From ZCTH02-B3 sp036563895 (GTDB lineage Bacteria; Bacillota; Bacilli; Paenibacillales; Paenibacillaceae): DNA of 5,057 nucleotides. The stretch covers positions 1-5,057 of the forward strand of contig DATCLN010000071.1 in NCBI GenBank assembly GCA_036563895.1, read 5' to 3'. The notes beneath the pieces are model-generated. The model was not told where the DNA came from and did not search any database. It saw nothing but the letters and a program-made list of their open reading frames with translations. The translations under genes and the position numbers were made by a program. Every line of letters begins with the position of its first letter. Within the stretch, counting starts at the first letter, position 1. Below are positions 1-5,057 of this stretch, in pieces.

Positions 1-45
1 TTGTACAGCAGTTGCTTGAACTTTTTCAACTCGATTGCGGAGATT

Positions 46-576
46 TCAGGGAAGATAGAGCCACAGCTCTCGGGGTTCGAAGCGAAGCACAATGTCCGGA
101 TTTTCGCGGCGCAGGAGAACAAGCAGCCAGAAGCGGGGCGCCAGCAGCCAGAGATGCCAGTACGCGAGCGCGATGAATAACGATGGGGACCATGGATACA
201 GCAAGGCCGCGAAGCAGAGGCCGACCAGCGTCAGGTGCGCGTGGACCCGGCGGAACAGGCGGAGGCTGGCGTCTGTCGCGGGATACGGACCGAATCCCGG
301 CCAGTCGGTCCGGAACGCCCAGCGCCGGAAAGCGGCGGATTCCATGCGGCGCAGCGTCAGGCGCAGCACCGCGAGGTGCAGGGCGGCCATGAGCGGCAGG
401 GCCAGTACGGCGGCCAGCAGACCCTTCCAGCCGTGGAGAGCCGCCAGCGCCGCCGGGCAGAGCAGGCCGGCGGCGGCGTGGCTGTAGCCGATTTCCCGGC
501 GGAACGGGATTTTCCGAAGCAGCTTGTATCGGTAAATGGTGGCTTCCTGATGCCGTTCCCGGAGATCCCGTCGCAT
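46..576 (-). CDS. Hypothetical arginine-rich integral membrane protein (176 aa)
   Basis: I do not recognise this protein. The ATG at 576 is chosen because an almost ideal ribosome binding site, AAAGGAGG on the minus strand (583-590), lies 6 bases upstream; the frame stays open further upstream (to 705) but has no comparable site. Residues 1-30 are polar and rich in Arg and Lys. Two hydrophobic stretches follow at about 34-49 and 51-74, then a soluble, Arg-rich middle with several Trp (about 75-110). Two more hydrophobic stretches, rich in Trp and Leu, lie at about 113-128 and 131-155, and a short charged tail ends in LWLYLP. This suggests a small protein with two helical hairpins in the cytoplasmic membrane. 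No catalytic or metal-binding motif is visible. It is divergent from gin. Membrane topology and the start are fairly secure; function is unknown. Confidence 0.8.
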   Translation of the reverse strand: MRRDLRERHQEATIYRYKLLRKIPFRREIGYSHAAAGLLCPAALAALHGWKGLLAAVLALPLMAALHLAVLRLTLRRMESAAFRRWAFRTDWPGFGPYPATDASLRLFRRVHAHLTLVGLCFAALLYPWSPSLFIALAYWHLWLLAPRFWLLVLLRRENPDIVLRFEPRELWLYLP

Positions 577-582
577 GAAGCC

Positions 583-590
583 CCTCCTTT
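583..590 (-). promoter_or_regulatory. Ribosome binding site of the 46-576 membrane protein gene
   Basis: The minus strand reads AAAGGAGG followed by six bases and ATG. This near-perfect match to the Firmicutes anti-Shine-Dalgarno sequence fixes the start at 576 rather than at the upstream in-frame start near 705. Confidence 0.85.
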
Positions 591-626
591 GGCGGGACGC
601 GGCGCTGCCGGCGGCGTGTCCCTGCG

Positions 627-670
627 TCCCGGGATGGCGTCTGAACAATACATCGGACGCCGGCCCGGGA
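627..670. repeat. Long imperfect inverted repeat in the divergent intergenic region
   Basis: The left arm TCCCGGGATGGCGTCTG (627-643) is complementary to the right arm CGGACGCCGGCCCGGGA (654-670). The only non-pairing position is 634/663; 635/662 and 642/655 can form G-U wobbles in RNA. The ten-base loop (aacaatacat) is AT-rich. No T-tract follows on either strand, so it is not a standard intrinsic terminator. It lies between the proposed minus-strand promoter (749-777) and the ribosome binding site at 583-590, so it would fold in the 5' leader of the membrane protein mRNA. A dyad operator for a DNA-binding protein is the alternative. Confidence 0.6.
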
Positions 671-724
671 ATGATGATAGGCCGGCAATCCCGTCTTTCT
701 ACCATGGTTGCGTTTTCTTCACGG

Positions 725-754
725 GTATATTTTCATAGGATGGGTTCCATAATA
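725..754 (+). promoter_or_regulatory. Sporulation-type (sigma-G/sigma-F) promoter for gin
   Basis: The -35 element GTATA (725-729) and the -10 element CATAATA (748-754) are separated by 18 bases. This fits the sigma-G consensus GnATR-N18-CATnnTA at every specified position. Sigma-F promoters are closely related and share part of the pattern. Transcription would start near 761, giving a leader of about 30 bases before the gin ATG at 791. Forespore control is what is known for B. subtilis csfB, which supports the assignment. The sequence alone cannot decide between sigma-F and sigma-G. Confidence 0.65.
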
Positions 755-777
755 AAAGGTAGAAACGATACGGACAA
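749..777 (-). promoter_or_regulatory. Sigma-A-like promoter for the minus-strand membrane protein gene
   Basis: On the minus strand, TTGTCC (772-777; 4 of 6 matches to TTGACA) is followed after exactly 17 bases by TATTAT (749-754; 5 of 6 matches to TATAAT). Transcription would start near 742 and run leftward, giving a leader of about 165 bases that contains the inverted repeat at 627-670. Its -10 box is the same base pairs as the gin -10 box on the opposite strand. Confidence 0.45.
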
Positions 778-790
778 AGGCGGGACTCCC

Positions 791-1147
791 ATGGTCAACG
801 AACGCGTGGCGGAAAAAAGAGAGACGGTTTTCAAGGCGCCGGGAGGCGGAGCCTCGGTCGGCGGAACGTTGGACGGCGGAGCGTCGAAAGCGGAAACAAC
901 GGACGTCAGGACGTTGGGCGCCAAAAAGCCGGGAGGCGGATCGTCCGGCGGCGCGGCGCCGGACGGTGAAACCTGGAAGACGTGCATGGTGTGCGACCAG
1001 CCGAAAAAGGAAGGCATCACGGTGGCTTCCGGCTTCTTCATCTGTGCCTCGTGCGAAAACGAAATGGTCAACACGTCGGTGGAAGACGAGAAGTACCCCT
1101 TTTTTGTCCGGCGGCTGAAGCCGCTTTGGCTCCACATCGACCCCTGA
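791..1147 (+). CDS. gin: Anti-sigma factor Gin/CsfB (sigma-G inhibitor) with a repetitive N-terminal extension
   Basis: The C-terminal half (about residues 62-113) is recognisably Gin/CsfB. It has two zinc-knuckle pairs, Cys65-x2-Cys68 (TCMVCDQ) and Cys85-x2-Cys88 (ICASCEN), followed by YPFFVRRLKPLW, equivalent to the YAFYVKKLK segment of B. subtilis CsfB as I recall it. In B. subtilis, CsfB binds zinc and inhibits sigma-G (and sigma-E) so that late sporulation genes are not read too early or in the wrong cell. B. subtilis CsfB is about 64 residues; this protein has 118. The extra length is an N-terminal Gly/Pro/Ser/Ala-rich, probably disordered region of about 60 residues containing a repeat (PGGG at 17-20 and 47-50). 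The ATG at 791 has a modest AAAGGCGG site (776-783) and lies just downstream of a sporulation-type promoter. The later in-frame Met (residue 66) falls inside the zinc knuckle, so it cannot be the start. A terminator follows. Confidence 0.9.
   Translation: MVNERVAEKRETVFKAPGGGASVGGTLDGGASKAETTDVRTLGAKKPGGGSSGGAAPDGETWKTCMVCDQPKKEGITVASGFFICASCENEMVNTSVEDEKYPFFVRRLKPLWLHIDP
838..940 (+). repeat. In-frame imperfect repeats in the gin 5' half
   Basis: The 13-mer GCCGGGAGGCGGA occurs at 838-850 and 928-940, exactly 90 bases (30 codons) apart. A second pair, GGCGGAGCCTCG (845-856) and GGCGGAGCGTCG (875-886), differs by one base and is 30 bases (10 codons) apart. Both spacings are multiples of three, so the repeats preserve frame and encode recurring PGGG and GGAS peptides. 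This looks like in-frame repeat expansion of a linker. Confidence 0.7.
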
Positions 1148-1167
1148 CGGAGGACGCGGGAGCCTTT

Positions 1168-1196
1168 GCCGGAACTTAGGTTCCGGCGTTTTTTTT
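1168..1196 (+). terminator. Intrinsic terminator after gin
   Basis: GCCGGAAC (1168-1175) and GTTCCGGC (1180-1187) form a perfect 8-bp stem with a TTAG loop, followed by one G and eight T (1189-1196). It begins 21 bases after the gin stop and separates gin from the decarboxylase unit. Confidence 0.92.
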
Positions 1197-1204
1197 GATA
1201 AAAT
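1196..1204 (+). promoter_or_regulatory. Possible extended -10 promoter for the decarboxylase operon
   Basis: TGATAAAAT matches an extended -10 element (TGn followed by TAAAAT, 5 of 6 to TATAAT). It begins at the last T of the gin terminator T-tract. No good -35 is present: at 17-base spacing the hexamer is TTAGGT. A start near 1211 would leave a leader of about 26 bases holding the AAAAGGAG ribosome binding site. A new promoter is expected here because the terminator isolates the downstream genes. Confidence 0.4.
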
Positions 1205-1236
1205 GGGCCCAAAAGCACGCAAAAGGAGAAGCGGCC

Positions 1237-2712
1237 ATGACGGATCAGCGGAAGGCGCCCCTGTTCGACGCGCTCCGGCGGCACGCGGCCGCCCGGAACA
1301 CGCCGTTCCACATCCCCGGCCACAAGCAGCGGGCGTCCGAAAATTTCGGCGACGCGGAAGCGCGCCGCATTTTCGGAGGGGTCATGGAAATCGACCTGAC
1401 CGAGCTGGCCGACACCGACAATCTGCACCGTCCGGAAGGCGTGATCGCCGAGGCGGAGCGGCTGGCCGCGGCATGTTTCGGAGCGGAAGAGACCTGCTTT
1501 CTCGTGGGGGGCAGCACGGCGGGCAACCTGGCGATGGTGCTGGCGGTCTGCGAGCCCGGCGGACTCGTGCTCGTGCAGCGGAACGTCCACCAGTCGATTT
1601 TCCACGGGCTCATGCTGGCGGAAGCCCGCGCGGTGCTCCTGCCGCCGGTGACGGATGGCGCGACGGGTCTTGCCGCCGTCCCGGATCCGGATACGGTGGC
1701 GGAGGCCGTCCGGAGGTATCCGGAAGCGCGGGCGCTCATCCTGGGCAATCCCAACTATTACGGCGTGAGCGCGGACCTTGCCCCTTTGGTCGAGCTGGCG
1801 CATCGCGCCGGCATGCCCGTGCTGGTGGACGAGGCCCACGGTCCCCATTTCGGCTTTCATCCGGCGTTTCCCCGTTCCGCGCTGGAATCCGGCGCCGACG
1901 TGGTGGTCCAATCCGCCCACAAGATGCTGTCGGCGCTGACGATGGGCGCCTTTCTCCACATGCGGGGCAATCTGGTCTCCCGCGCGGAAGTGAGGCGCTA
2001 TCTGCGGATGGTGCAAAGCTCGAGCCCGTCCTATCCGGTCATGGCTTCCCTGGATCTGGCCCGGCGGGAGCTGGCGACGCGGAAGGGCGAACTGTTCCGC
2101 GGCGCATTGGAGGCGGTGCGGCGGGTGGAGGAGGCGCTCCGCGGGCTGCCGTTCGGCGCGGCTGTCCCCGCCGGTTTCCGGCGGACCGGCCTGGAAATTC
2201 GCCAGGATCCGCTCAAGCTGGTGCTGTTCGACCGGAGGGGACGGCTGGACGGTTTCCGGCTGTCGGAAGCGCTCGCCGCCCTCGGCTGCATTCCGGAGAT
2301 GGCCGACGCGCGCCACGCGGTGCTGGCGTTCGGTCCGGGATCGACGGAGGAGGACGGAGAGCGGCTGATCGCGGCCCTTCGGCGGATCGCGGAAGAAACG
2401 GACGGCTTGAGCGGCCTGAAAAGCGCGACGTCCGGCGCATCGGCGGCGGAAGTTTTGGGCGGCGTGCCCGAGCCGATCTGCTTTTCCCGCCGGCTTCCCC
2501 CATGCGAGGCTGTTCCGCTCGGGGAAGCGGCCGGCCGTACCGCCGGGGAATGGATCATTCCCTACCCGCCCGGGGTGCCGCTGCTGGTGCCGGGGGAAAA
2601 GATCACCGAACGCCACCTTTCGGAACTCATCCGGTGGCGCGAAGGCGGCGCGGGCATCCAGGGCGCGGCGGATCCGAAGCTGCGCACGGTGCTCGCGGTC
2701 CGCGGGACATGA
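1237..2712 (+). CDS. Orn/Lys/Arg decarboxylase family PLP enzyme (YaaO-like)
   Basis: This 491-residue protein belongs to the fold-type I PLP-dependent Orn/Lys/Arg decarboxylase family, short Gram-positive form (B. subtilis YaaO and SpeA are about 480-490 residues). These enzymes remove CO2 from a basic amino acid to give a polyamine precursor (cadaverine, agmatine or putrescine) in the cytoplasm. Visible motifs in order are TPFHIPGHK (22-30), DLTELADTDNLHRPEG (53-68), the PLP-phosphate loop GGSTAGN (91-97), a probable PLP-stacking His118, NPNYYG (171-176), DEAHG with Asp198 and His201, and SAHK with Lys229 as the predicted Schiff-base lysine. The C-terminal domain keeps YPPGVPLLVPGE (443-454). 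All expected active-site residues are present. The start is the ATG after AAAAGGAG (1221-1228) with 8-base spacing. It heads a probable operon; the next gene begins 24 bases after its stop. Its position upstream of tmk suggests YaaO orthology, but lysine versus arginine specificity cannot be read from the sequence. Confidence 0.92.
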   Translation: MTDQRKAPLFDALRRHAAARNTPFHIPGHKQRASENFGDAEARRIFGGVMEIDLTELADTDNLHRPEGVIAEAERLAAACFGAEETCFLVGGSTAGNLAMVLAVCEPGGLVLVQRNVHQSIFHGLMLAEARAVLLPPVTDGATGLAAVPDPDTVAEAVRRYPEARALILGNPNYYGVSADLAPLVELAHRAGMPVLVDEAHGPHFGFHPAFPRSALESGADVVVQSAHKMLSALTMGAFLHMRGNLVSRAEVRRYLRMVQSSSPSYPVMASLDLARRELATRKGELFRGALEAVRRVEEALRGLPFGAAVPAGFRRTGLEIRQDPLKLVLFDRRGRLDGFRLSEALAALGCIPEMADARHAVLAFGPGSTEEDGERLIAALRRIAEETDGLSGLKSATSGASAAEVLGGVPEPICFSRRLPPCEAVPLGEAAGRTAGEWIIPYPPGVPLLVPGEKITERHLSELIRWREGGAGIQGAADPKLRTVLAVRGT

Positions 2713-2736
2713 TGGCGACGGGAGCGGATTTGGCCG

Positions 2737-4308
2737 ATGACCGTGGCGAAACGACTTTCATCCGCAGGTGTATGGGTTTGGCTGACGCTGGCCGCCGGCG
2801 GGGCGCTGGGCGTCTGGCTGCTGATGACGCCGCCTTTGATCGGCGTGGCGGACAACGGCGACTTTGCAAGGGTGATGGGGCCGGCCGGCCTGGCGTACCC
2901 CGACGATGGTGAAACCCGTGAACAGCGTTACTTTCACTACGCCCACTTTCGTTTTTCCTACGCCGATTCCGTGTCCGGAGGGTACCCGTCGTCCCAGATC
3001 GCGCTGCTCCATGTTGCGGTGTGGATCGGCAAGCTGCTGGACGCGCGGACTTTTGACATCCGCGTTCTGGGCGGCGTTTACCTGGCCCTGTGGCTGGCGG
3101 CCCTCGCGCTGATCGTCCGGGGCGCCGCGGCGGTGCTGGCGGGTACGGGCGCCCGGGTCCGTTCCGCGGCGGCCGCCGCCCGGCCGGAGATCACCGCTCC
3201 GCGGGACGAAAGCGAGGCGGGAAGCCGCGCCCGGACGACGGCGGTGGCGGTGCTGGCCGTATCCCTCGTCCTGGTGTTCGGCGACGTCGGATACCTGGCG
3301 TACTTCAACTCGTTCTACGGCGAACCTTACGCCATGGTCGGGTTGCTGACGCTGGCGGGGGCTTCGCTGGCGCTGGCGGGCGCTGCGCGCCCCTCCGGCG
3401 CCCTGCTGGCGCTGTTTACGGGGGCGTTGTTTGCGGTGGGGACGAGCAAAATCCAGAACGCGCCCCTCGCCCTTGCGTTCCTGCCGCTGTATGCGCGGCT
3501 GTTCGTCCTGCGGCGCGATTTCCGCTGGCGCGCCATGACCGCGGCGGCGCCGGCCTTTGTGCTGGCGGGCGCGGCGGCCGTGATCGCCTTTGCGCCGGGG
3601 GAGCTGCGCCATATCAACCTGTACCAGTCCGTCTTTTTCGGCATCCTCAAGGATTCCCCTTCCCTGCGCGAAGACATGCGGGAGCTCGGCATTCCGGAGA
3701 AGTACGCGGCGCTGGCGGGTACGAACTATTTTCAAAAGGACACCGACATCCCGCAGGACGATCCGCAGCTGAAAAGGGACGTGCTGGACAGGCTGGGCCA
3801 CGCGGACGTCGTGAGGTTTTACCTGCGCCATCCGGATCGCCTGTGGCAAAAAATGAAAAGGGCCGCGGAAGAGGGCGCGTTCATCCGACCCTCCTATCTC
3901 GGGAATTTCGCCAGGGAAGCGGGCCGGCCGCCCGGCGCGCAAGCTTCGGCGTTCGGCGGATGGAGCGCCCTGAAGGCGAAACTGCCGCACGGCATGCCCT
4001 GGACGGCCGGCTTTTACGCGGCATACGCCGCGGCGCTCGCCGCCGTCTGGCTTCGGGCCCGCACGGTCCGCGCGAAAATGGCCGCGGAAACGATGGCCTG
4101 CGTCGCCCTGGCCGGCGCGATTTCCTTCCTCGTGCCGATCATCGGGGACGGCGAGGCGGATTTGGCGAAACATTTGTTTATGTTTAACGTGTGCTCTGAT
4201 ATGATGTTGGTAAGCGCATCAGCCGCGGCGGCGTGGCTTGTCGCCCGACGGACGGGGCGGGGAAAGCCGCGCCTGGCGGATGGCACATTGAGGGAGCGGA
4301 TGTCGTGA
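2737..4308 (+). CDS. Polytopic membrane protein, probable GT-C-type glycosyltransferase
   Basis: This 523-residue protein has about ten hydrophobic segments: roughly 13-31, 88-100, 111-136, 167-188, 198-216, 220-236, 240-258, 267-287, 423-440, 451-470 and 478-503, the second being weak. A hydrophilic domain lies at about 288-420. The first loop after the N-terminal helix contains GVADNGDFARVM (36-47). An acidic motif at this place is typical of GT-C glycosyltransferases, which use lipid-linked sugars on the outer face of the membrane. The motif NSFYGEP (191-197), the segment FYLRHPDRLWQKM (361-373) and GDGEADLAKH (470-479) look like family signatures. From memory these resemble Paenibacillus proteins annotated WsfD (S-layer glycan hexose transferase), but I cannot confirm this. 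The ATG at 2737 has only a weak GGAG 12 bases upstream; GTG at 2743 is an alternative. The 3' end overlaps tmk by four bases (GTGA), suggesting translational coupling. Substrate and acceptor are unknown. Confidence 0.75.
   Translation: MTVAKRLSSAGVWVWLTLAAGGALGVWLLMTPPLIGVADNGDFARVMGPAGLAYPDDGETREQRYFHYAHFRFSYADSVSGGYPSSQIALLHVAVWIGKLLDARTFDIRVLGGVYLALWLAALALIVRGAAAVLAGTGARVRSAAAAARPEITAPRDESEAGSRARTTAVAVLAVSLVLVFGDVGYLAYFNSFYGEPYAMVGLLTLAGASLALAGAARPSGALLALFTGALFAVGTSKIQNAPLALAFLPLYARLFVLRRDFRWRAMTAAAPAFVLAGAAAVIAFAPGELRHINLYQSVFFGILKDSPSLREDMRELGIPEKYAALAGTNYFQKDTDIPQDDPQLKRDVLDRLGHADVVRFYLRHPDRLWQKMKRAAEEGAFIRPSYLGNFAREAGRPPGAQASAFGGWSALKAKLPHGMPWTAGFYAAYAAALAAVWLRARTVRAKMAAETMACVALAGAISFLVPIIGDGEADLAKHLFMFNVCSDMMLVSASAAAAWLVARRTGRGKPRLADGTLRERMS
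4177..4205 (+). promoter_or_regulatory. Possible internal sigma-A promoter upstream of tmk
   Basis: A locally AT-rich patch inside the membrane protein gene contains TTTATG (4177-4182; 3 of 6 to TTGACA), a 17-base spacer and TATGAT (4200-4205; 5 of 6 to TATAAT). A TG one base before the -10 (4197-4198) makes it an extended -10. It lies about 100 bases before the tmk GTG. The same bases encode hydrophobic helix residues (HLFMFN, CSDMM), so part of the AT richness may be coding-driven. Confidence 0.35.
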
Positions 4309-4964
4309 GGCGGGGTTTTTTTGTCACGATTGAAGGCGTGGAAGGCGCCGGGAAAACGACGCTGATCGCCCGGCTGGCCGAGCGGCTTCGCCGGTCGGGA
4401 CATGAAACGGTGGTTACGCGGGAACCCGGCGGCGTTCCCGTCGCGGAGGCGATCCGCTCGCTGCTGCTCGACCGCGCCCAGACCGGGATGGATCCGCGGA
4501 CGGAGGCGCTGCTGTACGCGGCGGCCCGAAGCCAGCATCTGGCCGAAAAGGTGCTGCCGGCCCTGGCGCGGGGATGCGTCGTCCTCTGCGACCGGTTCGT
4601 CGACAGCAGCCTGGCTTACCAGGGGCATGCCCGCGGCCTCGGCATTGACGAAGTGTGGGAGATCAACCGTTTCGCCACCGGCGGCCGCCTTCCCGACCTC
4701 ACCCTTTGCCTGGATCTGGATCCCGAGATCGGACTTTCCCGCATCCGGAACCAGGCCGGCCGGGAAATCAACCGCCTCGATCTGGAGGATCTGGCGTTCC
4801 ATCGCAAGGTGCGGGAAGGATACCGCCTGGCGGCGGAGCGTTTTCCCGGAAGGATCGTGATGCTCGACGCTTCCCGGCCGCCGCGGGAGGTGGAGGAAGA
4901 AGCGTGGAACCGCCTCGCCCGGCATCTTGCGCACATCCACGAAGCCAACCCCCGAGGGGGATGA
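4305..4964 (+). CDS. tmk: Thymidylate kinase
   Basis: This enzyme phosphorylates dTMP to dTDP with ATP, an essential cytoplasmic step toward dTTP. The 219-residue protein has the usual length (about 210). Visible motifs are the P-loop GVEGAGKTT (11-19), TREPGG (38-43) for dTMP binding, DRFVDSSLAYQG (96-107) with the catalytic-site Asp96-Arg97 pair, and the LID segment GREINRLDLED (152-162). The start is GTG at 4305, preceded by AGGGAG (4291-4296) with 8-base spacing. It places the conserved FVTIEG strand right after four residues, and no ATG is available nearby. GTG overlaps the TGA of the upstream membrane gene as GTGA, so the two are probably translationally coupled. A run of seven T (4316-4322) sits in codons 4-6. 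The downstream neighbour is darA, the same order as in B. subtilis (tmk-yaaQ). Confidence 0.97.
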   Translation: MRRGFFVTIEGVEGAGKTTLIARLAERLRRSGHETVVTREPGGVPVAEAIRSLLLDRAQTGMDPRTEALLYAAARSQHLAEKVLPALARGCVVLCDRFVDSSLAYQGHARGLGIDEVWEINRFATGGRLPDLTLCLDLDPEIGLSRIRNQAGREINRLDLEDLAFHRKVREGYRLAAERFPGRIVMLDASRPPREVEEEAWNRLARHLAHIHEANPRGG

Positions 4965-5017
4965 CCGGATACGCGCGATACCGCCAAATCGCGCCGAAAT
5001 GGAAGGGAAGGAAGTGA
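4961..5017 (+). CDS. Possible 18-codon basic mini-ORF between tmk and darA
   Basis: An ATG at 4961 overlaps the tmk stop as ATGA and opens an 18-residue frame, MTGYARYRQIAPKWKGRK, ending in TGA at 5015-5017, four bases before the darA ATG. It is strongly basic and has no well-placed ribosome binding site of its own: the purine run GAGGGGG touches the ATG. It may exist only by chance or act as a coupling ORF that carries ribosomes from tmk to darA. I know of no homologue. Confidence 0.2.
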   Translation: MTGYARYRQIAPKWKGRK

Positions 5018-5021
5018 TGCC

Positions 5022-5057
5022 ATGAAGCTGATCATCGCCATTGTCCAGGACAAGGAC
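5022..5057 (+). CDS. darA: DarA/YaaQ (PstA) cyclic-di-AMP-binding PII-like protein, 5' end only
   Basis: Only the first 12 codons are in the window (MKLIIAIVQDKD); the gene continues past the right edge. This N-terminus matches the first beta strand of the DarA/PstA family, small trimeric PII-like proteins (about 109 residues) that bind cyclic-di-AMP in the cytoplasm. The position directly after tmk is the conserved one (B. subtilis yaaQ). The ribosome binding site AAGGAAGTGAT (5008-5018) differs by one base from the full anti-Shine-Dalgarno complement, which predicts strong translation. The identification rests on a short peptide plus synteny. Confidence 0.85.
   Translation, partial: MKLIIAIVQDKD

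Noticed and set aside
1..92. Open minus-strand frame at the left edge reading SIFPEISAIELKKFKQLLY
   Set aside because: It looks protein-like, but only weak TTG starts (92 and 29) without ribosome binding sites are visible and it leaves the window. It overlaps the end of the 46-576 gene, so I cannot support it as a gene.
575..790. Upstream in-frame starts for gin (ATG at 575, 704 and 740)
   Set aside because: They lie upstream of or inside the proposed gin promoter, lack ribosome binding sites and would add unrelated sequence. The ATG at 791 fits the promoter position.
1195..1236. TTG at 1195 as an earlier start for the decarboxylase
   Set aside because: It lies in the T-tract of the gin terminator and has no ribosome binding site, whereas ATG 1237 has AAAAGGAG at ideal spacing.
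733..2616. 627-codon open frame on the minus strand
   Set aside because: It runs antisense to gin and the decarboxylase, both with clear family motifs. Its product is Arg/Gln/His-rich with no motif, and no ribosome binding site supports it; it is a by-product of GC-rich codon use.
1203..2912. 569-codon plus-strand open frame overlapping the decarboxylase
   Set aside because: Out-of-frame shadow of the decarboxylase, rich in Arg and Gly, with no domain and no good start.
2758..4173. 471-codon minus-strand open frame
   Set aside because: Antisense shadow of the membrane protein gene, with low-complexity Arg/Gln-rich composition.
4311..4322. GGGG-TTTTTTT run resembling a terminator tail
   Set aside because: No compact stable stem precedes it, and it lies within the first codons of tmk (GFF).
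4945..4960. Short CCCC/GGGG inverted repeat at the end of tmk
   Set aside because: The stem is only four bases with no T-tract, so it is not a credible terminator, and tmk-darA are expected to be co-transcribed.

Overview
The window looks like a GC-rich member of the Firmicutes, most likely Paenibacillaceae (a Cohnella-, Thermobacillus- or Paenibacillus-type genome). Three things point there: strong AGGAGG-type ribosome binding sites, a recognisable sporulation regulator (anti-sigma factor Gin/CsfB), and a gene order matching the Bacillus subtilis csfB-(xpaC-yaaN)-yaaO-tmk-yaaQ segment. The genus is inferred; no RNA marker gene is present.

Layout. A minus-strand gene (46-576) encodes an unrecognised, arginine-rich membrane protein of 176 residues. 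A 214-base divergent region (577-790) separates it from gin (791-1147, plus strand). That region holds a sporulation-type promoter for gin. A sigma-A-like promoter faces the other way for the membrane protein gene and uses the same -10 bases on the opposite strand. The region also holds a long imperfect inverted repeat in the membrane gene's predicted leader. gin ends in a clear intrinsic terminator (1168-1196). A new plus-strand transcription unit then begins: an Orn/Lys/Arg decarboxylase-family PLP enzyme of the YaaO type (1237-2712), a polytopic membrane protein resembling a GT-C glycosyltransferase (2737-4308), thymidylate kinase tmk (4305-4964, GTG start, 4-base overlap with the previous gene), and the first 12 codons of the cyclic-di-AMP-binding PII-like protein DarA/YaaQ (5022 to the window edge).

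How it fits together. The tmk-darA end is housekeeping (dTTP synthesis and second-messenger sensing), and gin is a compartment-specific sporulation regulator. Compared with B. subtilis as I remember it, xpaC and yaaN are absent between gin and the decarboxylase, and the glycosyltransferase-like gene is inserted between the decarboxylase and tmk. An AT-rich patch at the 3' end of that inserted gene could supply tmk and darA with their own promoter.

I found no RNA gene, CRISPR array, insertion sequence or clear sign of recent transfer. The most interesting points are the shared-box divergent promoters with the leader hairpin, the repetitive N-terminal extension of Gin, and the uncharacterised glycosyltransferase-like gene inside a conserved operon. 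I do not see a clearly new multi-gene system.
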